Shown here piece by piece: positions 35,974 to 47,150 of a stretch of DNA of 64,000 nucleotides. Below the pieces are notes generated by a model. It worked only from the letters and a program-made list of their open reading frames with translations. It was not told where the DNA came from and did no database searches. Source of the stretch: Cordia subcordata (lineage: Eukaryota > Streptophyta > Magnoliopsida > Boraginales > Cordiaceae); the NCBI GenBank assembly GCA_028554755.1, contig JAPTOF010000008.1, positions 11,968,501 to 12,032,500 on the forward strand. The letters run 5' to 3'. The translations under genes and the position numbers were made by a program. Every line of letters starts with the position of its first letter. Within the stretch, counting starts at the first letter, position 1.

Positions 35974-35982
35974 CTTTATATA
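35974..35982 (-). promoter_or_regulatory. TATA box of the peroxidase gene
   Basis: TATATAAAG on the minus strand lies about 65 bp upstream of the ATG at 35910. Its position and sequence fit a plant core promoter with a short 5' leader. Confidence 0.65.
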
Positions 35983-35999
35983 GGAATGCTCCCATGTCC

Positions 36000-38334
36000 A
36001 AAGCCTCTTCCCTCTAAGCAACTTTCTTTGACCTTTCGGCTGCTACAACCACGCGAACACTCCACCATCGAAAGCAACTGGTTGCAAAATTTTAATGCAT
36101 AAATATTATAATATTATACATTATGAAAAAAGAAAAATCAATGGTACCGGCAATCTATTCTTATCATTATAATAAAATAATATAGATAGTTTGATATTAC
36201 TCAATCTCCACCGTAATATCATATATTATGAGACTATACAAATTCAGAATGACATCTATATATATGTACATCTATCTATCTACGTGTTGCATTTCATCAA
36301 TTTAAGCTCTCTTTTATCCAAAAAAGCATTTAGTCTATACACCTCTATATATCTACAACTATTATCTAATTTAAATCTATTTAATCACCAATTAAGGATA
36401 CTATTTTTCATTCAAAAGTAACATTAAAAAAAATCTTTTATTTCTTTTTTTTCCAATATTAATTAGATCATTTTCTAAATTTAAATATTTCATTTACTAA
36501 AAGTCTCTTATAAATAATTTAAACATTTTAGTCAATAGTGAAGGTTTCTAAAAAAACATTACTAGTACTGAAAATTTACTAAGAATTAAATTTAAAAAAT
36601 ATATTTGTATGTTATCCTCACATAAAATATAAAAGTTGATTATTAATAATAAATAAAAATAACAGAAGCACGTACTATTTCGTCCATTACACGGGATATC
36701 TTCAATTGTATCCAATAATTCTATCATATAAAATTGACAATATGCAAATATATTCGGTCTACATAATTGAAACGAAAGTATTTTAATCAGGGTCAGCTTT
36801 GAATGGATTATTAGACGTACGTGCCAAGGAATTGGTGTATATCTAGTAGATACTTGTAGACTTTGCATTTATTGTAGGAGAGATCACATGCTATCAGACC
36901 CTACATTTTCGTTGAATTTCAAACTATATCTATTATAAAAATGCAGAAAATCAATCACAATACCATGTACAATAATCGATCAATTGATAAGGCATCAAAT
37001 TAAAGAAAGGAACTTCTAAAAATAATTACATATAGTAATTAATATATTGAATGGTGCCACACCCACATCCAAGTTAGTTTCACTGACTTCGAACCAGCTT
37101 TTCCAAAAATATGTTTATTTTAAAAATGTTTTTCCTATAAAAAGTTAATTATTAATGTCACTTGAAAAAGAATTATCTATTTGTGTACTTATTTTATTTA
37201 ATTCTTTACTCTTATCTTTTTTTGTCCCGAGTGCCTAGGTTACATAAGGTACACTATTTTTTTTGTTAAAGTGCGTACCTCATGGTGCTTAGGTGACGAA
37301 TCAAGAGCCTCTCATATAAATTGTTCTCTCATAATAATATGAGATGAATTTTGATCATTCACATATATAAAATATCATCTCAATTGTGTATAGAATTTAA
37401 ATTCCCAATAAAAAGGTTAACTAGAGAAGAAAAATCATCTTTTTTTTTTTTAATAAGAGATTTGAATTAGATGAATAGTTATAATGATATCAACGCATCC
37501 AATTATCCAGATATTTTCTCATATCACAATAAAAGAGGAGTTGACATGGGAGGATCAAAAGTCGTTACTTAATAGCCCTGAGGATTATACAAGTGGGTTT
37601 GCGAGAATAATGGAGAACAATTTAAGCCCAGTTAGTTGATTGGCTGAGAACTTAGCTTTCGGGAGACTTCTCCACATAGTGCTGTATGGGTGTTGATTCT
37701 CTCCTTTTCGAGGTGAACAAATTATGAAATCATTAGAGTCCGTCTACTATATCTATTAAGTGAAATTAAAAATGATTAAATTTAATAATTAATTAATAAC
37801 CTGATCATCTTGAAAATGAAAGGAATTATTTAAAAAAAAAAAAAACTTATCCATCATTTTCACCACCAACAACATTCTATTGTGGTGAATGAATATTACA
37901 TTGATGCATAGGGACCATTAATTCTCAACCACGGAGTGGGTTTTTTTTTTCACTCTCTCTCCAACCCTCTTTCTTCCTCACACCCGCAATATGTCATGCG
38001 CACAACACGCTAGATAGTGGAGAGTTTATTGATAAATTTAATCACAACCAACAATAAATTTTAGTTGTGATTGGTCTTTGAGTCTACATTCTCCACTTAA
38101 ACTTCTAACTTGTTGATCCATTACAATTCAGTATTTGAAGCATGACATGATAAGAAGTCAAACCTAGAGCTTGCTATCACACAATTTGGGTTATAAAAAT
38201 ATTGGTAATAGAACAAATATACAGCATTATTGCTACAAATGCATGAACCGGACATGACGGAAAAGAATCTATGGACGAAGTCAGAAATCTGTGTGCTAGT
38301 AAGGCAACTTCTATTTGGGGGTAAATAATAGAGT
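36000..38334. other. Intergenic, gene-free
   Basis: No gene recognised. The DNA is AT-rich with simple tracts. No long frame or known motif is present on either strand. Confidence 0.5.
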
Positions 38335-38610
38335 TACCGCCTTAAAAGTTTAAAACAATTTTTATTTGGGAAAAAAATTATGTTGTTATCTCATATAAAA
38401 GTTTAAACTTGTATAAAGAGTATTAGCTTTTATTTATTTATTGTGTTTAACATGTTCTCTCACGTGTAAGCAAAATTGTTTAGAGTTTTACACATGATTT
38501 TGAACTTGAGACCGTTTGCTTTCTAAGCTCTGATATTATATTGAGACACCACCTCATTTAAAAGTTTAAGTTCATAAAGAATATATTGGCCTATTTACTT
38601 ATTGTGTTTA
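38335..38610 (-). mobile_element. Miniature LTR (TRIM/SMART-like) retrotransposon
   Basis: On the minus strand, a terminal block containing ATTAAACACAATAAGTAAAT and ending GAGGTGGTGTCTCAA is followed by TATAATATCAGAGC, a near match to the tRNA-Met primer site TGGTATCAGAGC. An internal stretch of about 105 bp ends CACGTGAGAGAACA. A second terminal block, TGTTAAACACAATAAATAAA to ATGAGATAACAACA, follows. Direct repeats of about 72 bp around a primer site and a purine-rich end fit a SMART-type element. It is related to the array at 9.8-10.4 kb. Confidence 0.5.
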
Positions 38611-39100
38611 ATAAAAAAAAAATTAAGAAAAAAAATTAAACTACTTCTCACTATGATAAAATATGGTGGGGCAAAACCATAAAAAATTTATTGGGACACC
38701 AAAAGGATTGAATATTTTATATATTGGGCATAATATGCATCACAAAGTTCTATAAGTTTGTAGATAGAGAATTTGGTTATATTTATTTTTTTAACATATA
38801 TAAATTTAGCCAAATTATTACTAAAACAGGTTCTCTTTTCCTATAATACTCGCGTAATGCAAGAACTTTGTAAATCAAATTACTCTTTAGTACTAATATT
38901 TTCTTCCATGTTGATTATTTCATCTATGTAGGGGACAATTTAATTAATGGGGTCAAAAGGATCCAAAAATCCAACTAACCTTTGAGTTTGTGTGTATGTG
39001 GGGATCTTATATCACGGTTTATCACAAAGTGTTCCTTCATTAAGCATCATGTTTCCTCATATTTTTTTTTTAAAAAAAAAAAAAGAAGAGCAAACAGCTC

Positions 39101-39480
39101 AGTAGCCGAAGGCGCATAAACAATACGCGCTACAATTCACGCACTACTGTTCACAAATAGTAAATGCTTGTTCACTACTCCACACTTGTTTATTCATCAA
39201 TTGTTTGTTTACTACTCTACAACTATTTGTTCACTATCTATTTCTTCATTATCCTATGACTATTTGTTCATTATTCCACAACTATTTGTTCTCTTACTTT
39301 CATATATACATCAAATATTTATTTAACACACCATAACTATTTGTTTACTACTGCACACTTATTTATTCACTAACTATTTGTTCATTCTTCCACAACTATT
39401 TGTTCACTGCCACACACGTATTTTTTTATTAACTATTTATTTATTAACTCGTAATTATTTGTTTACTAACTTCATATATA
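39101..39480. repeat. Tandem ACTATTTGTTCACTACTCCACA repeat arm
   Basis: Words such as CACAACTATTTGTTCACTAC recur about a dozen times at irregular spacing of 20-40 bp. The start (GCATAAACAATACGCGC) resembles 20506-20523. The reverse complement of the same repeat occurs at 42270-42436, so this may be one arm of a large inverted-repeat element. Confidence 0.6.
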
Positions 39481-39699
39481 CAAAATACACATTCATACAC
39501 ACACTCTTGCAAAACACACACTCGCACGCACACATTCAAGCATAGAAGCACATGTTCACACACAAACGCATACATATAAGGGCGATAAGCAACGTGATGA
39601 CGAAAAAAATTGGAGAATAAACAAGCAAGATCTCACCATAATTGTTCTTCTTTTAACAAAAATATGGATATGCGTGAATCTTCATCATCACAATTTTGT

Positions 39700-39801
39700 T
39701 TGTGCATGTGTATTTATGTGTTGGTGTGTGTGCATGAGTGTGTGTCTGTGTGTTGGTGTGTGAGTGTGTGTTTGTGTGTATGTGTCTGTGTTTATGAGTA
39801 T
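39700..39801. repeat. GT-rich microsatellite
   Basis: About 100 bp of GTGTGT with interspersions such as TGAG and TTG. The valine/cysteine-rich frame on the plus strand and the threonine/histidine-rich frame on the minus strand are artefacts of it. Confidence 0.85.
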
Positions 39802-40818
39802 GAGTTGCGTACTTACGTGTGAAGTGAGGGAGATGACAATCAAATCAAGATTTGATATGTTTTTTTTTTTTTTTCTCTTTAAAGCATGGGTGCACCTAGC
39901 TACGAAGGAACACCTTGTGAGGGAAGATATATAATTTGCCATGTATGTGTGTGTTTTGTGTACAAACTTGTCCTTGCTTATCAATTTGTCATACTAATTA
40001 TTTCTGTAATACAATACACGGCAATTTGTACGGTCCTAGTTTTTTAAACTCCAATATATTTATTAACAGTAATTAATTTGTTTAAAGACAAATAAGACAT
40101 GCAGAAAAACAAATAGTTGTTATCATCTGTGAAAAGATTACAAAAAAATAAAAAACGAAGATCTACCAAATCAAACTAGACATAAACAAATTAAACTTTG
40201 TCTATTAGATAGAGTCAGCGAAATGAAAATAAAATAAAAATATATAGAGAAGAGTTCTTTTGAAAAGGAAAAAAAAAGGAATTATTCATGCCTGCAAAGT
40301 TGATGATGCTTTTGAAGATTTTGGCTTTTAGACACCCAAAAGTCTTTTGTAATACAATTTTCCATGTTGATAGTTGCGTACATATTAATCAATCTTTCAA
40401 ATAGTCCATGAATTTCATATATAACAGACTTGTGATAATTTTTGGACAGTATATAAACTTTGGATATGATAGACTTATGATGATTTTTCGACTCAGGTCT
40501 GTCTATACGTTTCCAAATTTGGTAAAAATCATTGTTTATAGATTTAGTCAAAAAGAATAAGGAAAAATCGTTAATGAAGTCAAATTTCTGTTCAATATAT
40601 TTACAAAATCATGAAATAAGATCATTGAAATTCATGTTCTGGGCTTTATTATAGAAATAAGGACGAAATTTTTATATACCATAATGGTATGAACACAAAA
40701 TTGTTCATGTAGGGTTTCTAAAGATGAGTTTGTTCATATCTCAAGTTTGAAACAATAGGAGATGTATTTTCCGTAGACTACCTTTGACAAATCTTATATT
40801 TGGCTAACTTAGACCATG

Positions 40819-41001
40819 GGTCAATTTGAATGGGCTTTTTTAATGAAAAAATCATTTTTTTTCGAAATATTTGGATTAAATTTAAAAAAAAAATAGAACT
40901 CTTAAAAAGTTCATTCTTAATTCTTTTCAGAAATTAGAACTTTTATTTTTTCAAAATTTTTTTCCAAAAGAAACACGCTTAGAAAAAATCCAAAGAAGTC
41001 C
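40819..41001. repeat. MITE-like element, family B
   Basis: The left end TCAATTTGAATGGGCTTTTT and right end AGAAAAAATCCAAAGAAG face each other as degenerate inverted repeats, with the same A/T-run interior as other family B copies. No coding sequence. Confidence 0.4.
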
Positions 41002-42269
41002 GGTATCTTCTTCGAGCAGGAACATGGCATCTAAGTGTAAGCCAAAAATTAAGATAATATGTCGATGTCCATTAGTGTTAGAAACTACAATATTTAATAT
41101 GAGATGTTAATATCATGCGAAACGCAAAGCAATAATGATAGTCTTGAAAATTAAAATTTAGTGGATTGAATTTGGAACTAGTATAACCATCATCATATGT
41201 CTACAAAAATTATTGAGTGTATGAATTTTTTTAAGTCGAGTATATTATCGTGACTGACGTCTTGTATTGAATTTTGGATAAGCATAACATTAAGTAGTAT
41301 AATCCAGAACTTATTGTAATGGGCCACGTGCCGGTAACTCGCCCTGTGCCCAGTCTATCGAGGCTAAAAATAGGACCAGCAAGCCACACTGGTTGACAAG
41401 CATCAAGAGTAACAACATGAACAATCTAGGAAGGTTGATAGCGACATTACCTATAAAACGAACATCACATGTGAGCACACAACAGACATAAGACGAATCT
41501 GTTGGGGCGTGGCATTATGCTCGGCTTAGTAAATTGCCCATAAGGACCTAAAGTAATATCATAAAATAATAGAGGCTATTTTAATTAATGCGAAAAACAT
41601 AGAGATAATTTAGCTATATCCCCTCCAAAAATATTACAGTTTCTACGTATACTAGTTTTTGTCATTATTGTTACGCATTAGGCTGGGACAAATTTACCTT
41701 AAGTTTTAACTTTGATGGTTTTAATGATTATGGACAACTTCAGAAGCAAAAAATGTAAAAATAAATAAATAAAAAGGTAAAGAATTAAGATATCAACATA
41801 TTTAGGTTAAAAATTAAAAAACTACACTTAAAAGATCAAAATAAAAAAATAAACAGAAAAAAACACAATATTAACCAAATAGATTACAAATTATTTTTTT
41901 ATATAATAATAAACTTTATTTTTTCAACCAAAAAATTGAACAAATTTCTTAACTGTAAGATTGGATTCAACACTTCTTAAATAGCAATAGCATATTGCAA
42001 CAACAAATTTTAAACAGAAAAAAAAAAAAAAGGAAACTCTCAACTCTATTCAATATTTGATACAAAAATTTAAAAAATTAAAAAAAAATACAACCGTGCT
42101 AGTAAAGATAAAAGTTTAAAGATTTAACTACATGTTGGATAATTAATTGTGCCTTTATTATCTCTTTCTCAAAAGTTACTCCTATACACTAACTTGATAA
42201 TCGTTAACAATTAGTGGTATGATTCTCGCTTAGGGTGTGAGGGGAACTTATATCATGCACATACACAGT

Positions 42270-42436
42270 AAGGTGTGCTGTTAAATAAACATTTTTAGAG
42301 TACTAGATAAATAGTTATGGGATACTTAACAAACAGTCACTAGACAAACAGTTGTAAATACTGAACAAATAGTCACTGAATAAACAATTATAAAGTATTA
42401 GATAAATAGTTGTGAGGTACTAAATAAACAGGCAAC
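42270..42436. repeat. Inverted partner of the 39.1-kb tandem repeat
   Basis: AACAAATAGTCACTGAATAA, GATAAATAGTTGTGAGGTAC and similar words recur at 20-40 bp. Reversed, they read as the CACAACTATTTGTTCAGTAC words of 39150-39480. Together they may bound a 3.3-kb foldback element, or they may be two separate insertions. Confidence 0.55.
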
Positions 42437-42775
42437 AAAGCGTATCTACAGGTGCGGAATGTAATTTGCGGGGTGCGAGAGGTCCCGAGTTCTACTGTCG
42501 GAATGACCCATTCAACTGGGTGCCCAAACTGTTGCATAAGTTGGGATCAGGCCCACCACGTTTTGGGCAAGTTCCATCATGATTGGCATAATCCAGATCC
42601 ACGTGTGAGTCCATATTTCTAATTATGTACTCCACTAGCGCGAGATAAACTCTGGTAGTAAATTGGTTTTAATTGAATGCTTCAACTGAAAAATAAAAAT
42701 AAAAAATCCGATCCTTTTCCTGCTTTGGCTTAACTTGTTTTTAATCTTTTCTTTAATTGATTGGTTCAGGTAAGG

Positions 42776-42893
42776 AGGGTGTTTGGCTTGGCTTATTTTA
42801 GTACTTATAAGCATTTAGAAAAAAATATTCTCTCACATATTTTTTACTATTTAATGTACATAAGCCACAAATAAGCAAAGCCAAACAGCCTCA
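42776..42893. repeat. Short MITE-like element, family A
   Basis: The left end GGTGTTTGGCTTGGCTTATT and right end AATAAGCAAAGCCAAACAGC are clear inverted repeats around a centre of about 75 bp. This is the most compact of the three family A copies. Confidence 0.65.
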
Positions 42894-43351
42894 TAATATT
42901 ATGTTAGCACAAATACTCTCCGTTGTTTTCTCAATTTTAAATTGGTCACTATTGTTTAAACATTAAAATTAATATTTAATGTTTTACAAAGTTAGCCAAA
43001 TTATTTCTCAATGAATGACAAACTTACTCAAATTAGTCCCAAAATTTTTTATTGAAATAGGAACTAATTTGAATAAAATTTATAAAACATTAAAAACAAT
43101 GTGAATATTTTTAAAACAGTTAAACTAATTTTGATGATTTTTGTAAAACATGGAAGACTAATATAAATATTAAAACAATAGGGACCATTTGACTATATTT
43201 TTTGAATCTTAACTATCAATTTAAGTATTTTAAAATAATGGAGACCAGATCATAATAACAATAGGAACTTGTTTCGAAATTAACCCGTTACTTTTACTTA
43301 TATTTGGACTTATTCGCTTGTACGATACTCATTTTACTTTTATGGTTTTAT

Positions 43352-43552
43352 GGGCTTGTTTGGATTAGCGTTCTCTCTTTTGTTTTCCCCTTGTAAAGAT
43401 ACATTTTTTAAAAGAAAAACTTGGTTTGATTTTAAAAAAGGGCTCAAAACTTCAAGTAATTTAAATTTAGCTTCTTCTAAAAGTACGTTAAAACACTTTT
43501 CTTAAAAATTACCAAAAAATAACTTTAAGAAAAACCAATCCAAACAAACCCT
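43352..43552. repeat. MITE-like element, family B
   Basis: GGGCTTGTTTGGATTAGCGTT at the left and AACCAATCCAAACAAACCCT at the right form the cleanest inverted ends of this family. The interior has AAAGTACGTTAAAACACTTT. No coding sequence. Confidence 0.65.
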
Positions 43553-43886
43553 ACATTAATAGTGATGTAAAAGTCTATGCTTTTATTATAGTTCCAATGG
43601 CATTGGTTAACCTCAATATAGAATCACTTTTGTAGTAACCAAAACTAGCCTAGGACCAAGGGCCATTTATTTTAAACATATTCAGGTTGCAAGATTACTG
43701 TGGCCCACATGCATGGCCCAAGTAGGCCTATATGAGCCCAAGGCTCAATCTAATCCTGATAGAGTTTATATCTAACATATTTAATCAAAATAATTGCATG
43801 GCCTTGTACAGCGCTGGACTAGATCTTTTAAGTATATACGCACTTTTACATCAGTAATATCAATCATGCATCTCAAGATAGACTTA

Positions 43887-44448
43887 TGTCACGCCCTTAG
43901 CCTAACCTAAGCACTGCATGGGGCACTTAGACACTTTTCTACAGCAAAAGTGGCGAAGTCAGCCTGAAACCACGAACAAAAGGCTTAGCAAAGCAAATAA
44001 TAAAGTAGCGGAAGTAAAGAGTTAAGAGAATAAGACTTTTGTATTACTCTCAAGCTTTTCTGTGTGTCTTACAAATGAAATAGCTAGGCTATTTATACAT
44101 GCTTCCCATCTAATGAATGGCTAAGATACTTTCAATCTAATGGCTACTATGAGCTTCTAGATTATTCTACCCTAATCATGGGATATTTACAATCAATCAC
44201 AAGTAATAATCCCTTAATCAAAGGGGGTTGATATTCTGCCTATCTAGTTTATCTTCTAGATCCTTCCTAGGGAGAAGTGCCATGCGTGCATCCGAACAAG
44301 CCTTGTCATCCTTGCCACACGGTTGCTCGCATGGCGCCTATGTCATCGGGGTTGTGCTAGCACGGGAGAGTGCCCCGTATGCCTCCGTGCAAGCCTCGGT
44401 CTTACCATCTTGCTGCCCCTATGGCATCTCTATCGACAGGGCGTGACA
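43887..44448 (-). repeat. 3' LTR of the chromovirus derivative
   Basis: This direct repeat partner of 47127-47689 runs from TGTCACGCCCTGTCGATAG (minus, at 44448) to GGGCGTGACA at 43887. The frames seen within it on the plus strand are not genes. Confidence 0.92.
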
Positions 44449-44649
44449 TACTCCCCCACCCAATTTCGCGATCTCCTCATGATATTTCACAATCTCCTTC
44501 ATGAAGTTTCCAAGGGAGTCTGTTGGTTCCCAACTTGCCTCACTTACTGGCAAGCCTTTCCAATGTACCAAGTACTTATGTCGTGGTGGAAGTCCCCTTA
44601 TGCAATCGGCTTTGATGAAATTGACTTCCTTATCACGAGGGTCTAACAT
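44419..44649 (-). pseudogene. Chromodomain of the chromovirus integrase C-terminus
   Basis: The frame contains KYLVHWKGLPVSEASWEPTD, a classic chromodomain core (Tyr, Trp and WEP motif), followed by an alpha-helix-like NFMKEIVKYHEEI. It runs through the polypurine tract and stops in the LTR, so the C-terminus overlaps those signals. In chromoviruses the domain steers integration to particular chromatin. Here it is separated from any integrase core. Confidence 0.85.
44449..44462 (-). other. Polypurine tract of the chromovirus derivative
   Basis: GGGTGGGGGAGTA on the minus strand lies directly before the 3' LTR and would prime plus-strand synthesis. It is also read as part of the chromodomain frame. 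Confidence 0.8.
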
Positions 44650-45159
44650 TTTAATTGCTAGACACTACATGGTTGCGTCCTCTTTTCCTCGACTTGCTCT
44701 GCTGGTCATTTTGCAAGCTGATTCGTCAAGGCAGATCCTTGATGAACTGGCTTGCTCTGTCTAAAGGTAACTAGCCTTACACTTGGTCTCTGACACCCTG
44801 GTGCGAGCAGCAAGGATCTGTTGACTTGTTTCTACTTCAATCGGCTTCTTATCCATTGCTCGGCTCCCATGGAGATTGAGGGAGAGTTGGGTCTTGTCTG
44901 GTATGGTTGCCCCCTCTCTTTGATTTGCCATCATGGGTTGCATCATATGAAGGGTCCACCTTTCCCATAGGTGGGCTCTTCCACCTTCCCACGGCCTTTG
45001 GCGACCTCCTTTGGTGTCTTATCTACCACCTGTTCACCCTTATCCGCTCTTTTCATGGCTCTTGAGCAAGCCCCCTCATTTTGCCGAACTCCCTTGTCCA
45101 CTTAGAGGGTCGAAAGTTGTCTCTTTTCAAGTCTAGCTTGGATCTTTGCCTAGACCATA

Positions 45160-45779
45160 CAAGGGATGTTCTCCTCCATGATCATCATATGTTCAAGATG
45201 GGGTGTGGGGATGGCCTTTGCTTATTTAAAGAACTCCATACCAAGAATAAGTTCAAAGTCATCCATGGGTACCACCGTAAAATTTAATTTCCTTTGCCAA
45301 GTACCGATTGTTAGAGAAACATCTTTCGCTACCCCTGCCAATGGTCACAGGGCAGAATTGACAGTCTTGAGGGACCCTTGAGACTTGTTAAGAGTAAGTG
45401 CCAATCTCTTGGCTTCGTCTTCTGCAATGAAATTATGAGAAGCTCCAGTGTCCAACATGGCCCTGGAGAGCTTTCCTTGAATCAATGTCTCCATGTACAT
45501 CAAGCCACCTCTCGATATGGCCCTTGGTGTTATTTTGGCGTTCAAAGCATTCAGCAACTGAAGAGAACCCATTTGTGCTTCACCAATCTTCTCGTGTTCT
45601 TTAGTCAACATGTTGAGTGTTTGTCTTCTTGGACACTCTCTCCATGGATGGGAACCGAGACAAAAGTAGCACTTGATAGATTTCTTATCTCTCTTCTCGT
45701 CCTTGTTGAAAGGTTGTCTCCCATGTCTATCCTTGTCTTGCCCCTTGGGACTCTCGTCCTCCCCACCGTTTTCCTTCAA
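45160..45779 (-). pseudogene. Chromovirus zinc knuckle and aspartic protease
   Basis: The frame contains a CCHC knuckle (CYFCLGSHPWREC) and the protease active site AMLDTGASHNFIAEDEA. After a TGA at 45345-45347 the same frame continues with SLTIGTWQRKLNFTVVPMDD and ELILGMEFF before a TAA, so the protease fold is nearly complete but interrupted. It lies in the same frame as the upstream gag body, separated by a TAG at 45825-45827. Confidence 0.85.
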
Positions 45780-45824
45780 ATCTCCCGAGGATTTGGTGGG
45801 GTTGTTCTTTTTCTTTACCTCTAT

Positions 45825-46769
45825 CTAGGACTCGGCCATGGCAACCGCTTGAGCGAAGGTTTTGGGCTTTCCCATTCGTACTTTTTGTTGTGCCCATGGC
45901 TGCAAACCCTTGATAAAGTCGAACATGTGATCATAATCGGGCTTATTACGTACCTGAAGTTTAAGGGAGATGTATTCTTGAACATATTGATGTATGGTCC
46001 CTATATGCTTCAGGACTCTAAGCTTGTCAAGAGCTTCCCATTCGGCCTCTTCAGGGTAGAATTGGGCATATAAATCCTCCTTAAAAGCAGTCCAAGTTGG
46101 AAGCCCCCTCTTGGCCTCTTGGAACTCTTGGTGCTTCATACGCCACCATAGAGCTGCATCTTCTAAGAAGTAGAGTGTTGCTGTCTTCACACGGCTAGCA
46201 TCCTCCTTGAGCCCAACTGCCTCAAAGTATTGTTCAATCTGCCGAAAGAAGTTTCCCATCTCCTTGGCTTCGCACTTCCCGTTGTAAAGACTAGGCCTTG
46301 ACACGTCCACCTTTAGTGCTACATGGTGGGTTGACGCGCCACAGGCTATTGCCTCTCTACACATAGCCCAATCTTTCTTCGTTTCCTCAAGGATCTTGTT
46401 TTGTTCAGCCATTTTGCGATTTTGCTCGGTAATCTTAACCTGCAACTAATCGGCAATGGTTTCTTTCTCAATTAGTGCATTCTTAGCCGCCTCTTCTGCC
46501 GTTTCCACTCTAGCTTGAAGATTTTTGAGTTCCTGACAGAGGTCCCCCAAACATAATGCCTCCTCATCATCAAACCCAAGCTGTTGAAATTTCTGCATGA
46601 AATCAGCAACAACGTCTTCTGCCCTTGTCAAACGTGCTTTGAAAGCAGCTTGCACATCACGAGACTTTCCCCTCTTATTACCTTTGGCTTTTGCAAGAGG
46701 GGGTAGAACTTCCCTTCCCCTCTCGTCATTACTAGCATCAACGTTCTTCTCAATACCTGAAGAAGACAT
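45825..46769 (-). pseudogene. Chromovirus gag with an in-frame TAG
   Basis: Translation starts MSSSGIEKNVDASNDERGRE and runs about 107 codons to a TAG at 46446-46448. It resumes in the same frame with LQVKITEQNRKMAEQNK and the conserved retrotransposon gag domain (ATLYFLEDAALWWRMKHQEF, FYPEEAEWEALDKLRVL, IHQYVQEYISLKLQV) until a TAG at 45825. The whole stretch is one frame broken only by stop codons and no shifts. Intact gag would form the particle that packages RNA. Confidence 0.85.
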
Positions 46770-47150
46770 CCTTCAAAGGAGCAAAATTACAAATACCTTG
46801 CGTGTAACCTTGGCTCTGGTACCACTTGTCACGCCCTTAGCCTAACTTAAACATAATGCCTCCTCATCATCAAACCCAAGCTGTTGAAATTTCTGCATGA
46901 AATCAGCAACAACGTCTTCTGCCCTTGTCAAACGTGCTTTGAAAGCAGCTTGCACATCATAAGACTTTCCCCTCTTATTGCCTTTGGCTGTTGCAAGAGG
47001 CGGTAGAACTTCCCTTCCTCTCTCATCATTACTAGCATCAACGTTCTTCTCAATACCTGAAGAAGACATCCTTCAAAGGAGCAAAATTACAAACACCTTG
47101 CGTGTAACCTTGGCTCTGGTACCACTTGTCACACCCTTAGCCTAACCTAA
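46551..47150 (-). repeat. 300-bp direct duplication of LTR end, PBS and gag start
   Basis: 46551-46850 and 46851-47150 are direct copies offset by exactly 300 bp. Each holds the last 24 or so bases of the LTR, the primer site TGGTACCAGAGCC and the first 75 gag codons. The upstream gag copy (46842-47069) ends prematurely where it runs into the inner LTR fragment. Template switching during reverse transcription or unequal recombination would explain it. Confidence 0.9.
47112..47124 (-). other. Primer-binding site of the chromovirus derivative
   Basis: TGGTACCAGAGCC on the minus strand lies two bases from the 5' LTR end. It is close to the tRNA-Met-type primer site TGGTATCAGAGCC. An identical second copy lies at 46812-46824 because of the 300-bp duplication. 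Confidence 0.85.

Noticed and set aside
39610..39984. Cys/Val-rich and Thr/His-rich ORFs on opposite strands
   Set aside because: They are translations of the GT microsatellite at 39700-39801.
42440..42620. Possible SINE with GGTCCCGAGTTC
   Set aside because: Only one box-like motif, no clear A-box and no A-rich or T-rich tail that would define an end.
44228..44764. Plus-strand ORFs with apparent Leu/Ser-rich protein
   Set aside because: They are antisense to the chromovirus LTR and chromodomain. The 44228-44446 frame recurs at 47469 because both are LTR copies.
45378..46073. 231-codon plus-strand ORF
   Set aside because: It is the antisense shadow of the chromovirus gag-protease frame, which carries the clear motifs.
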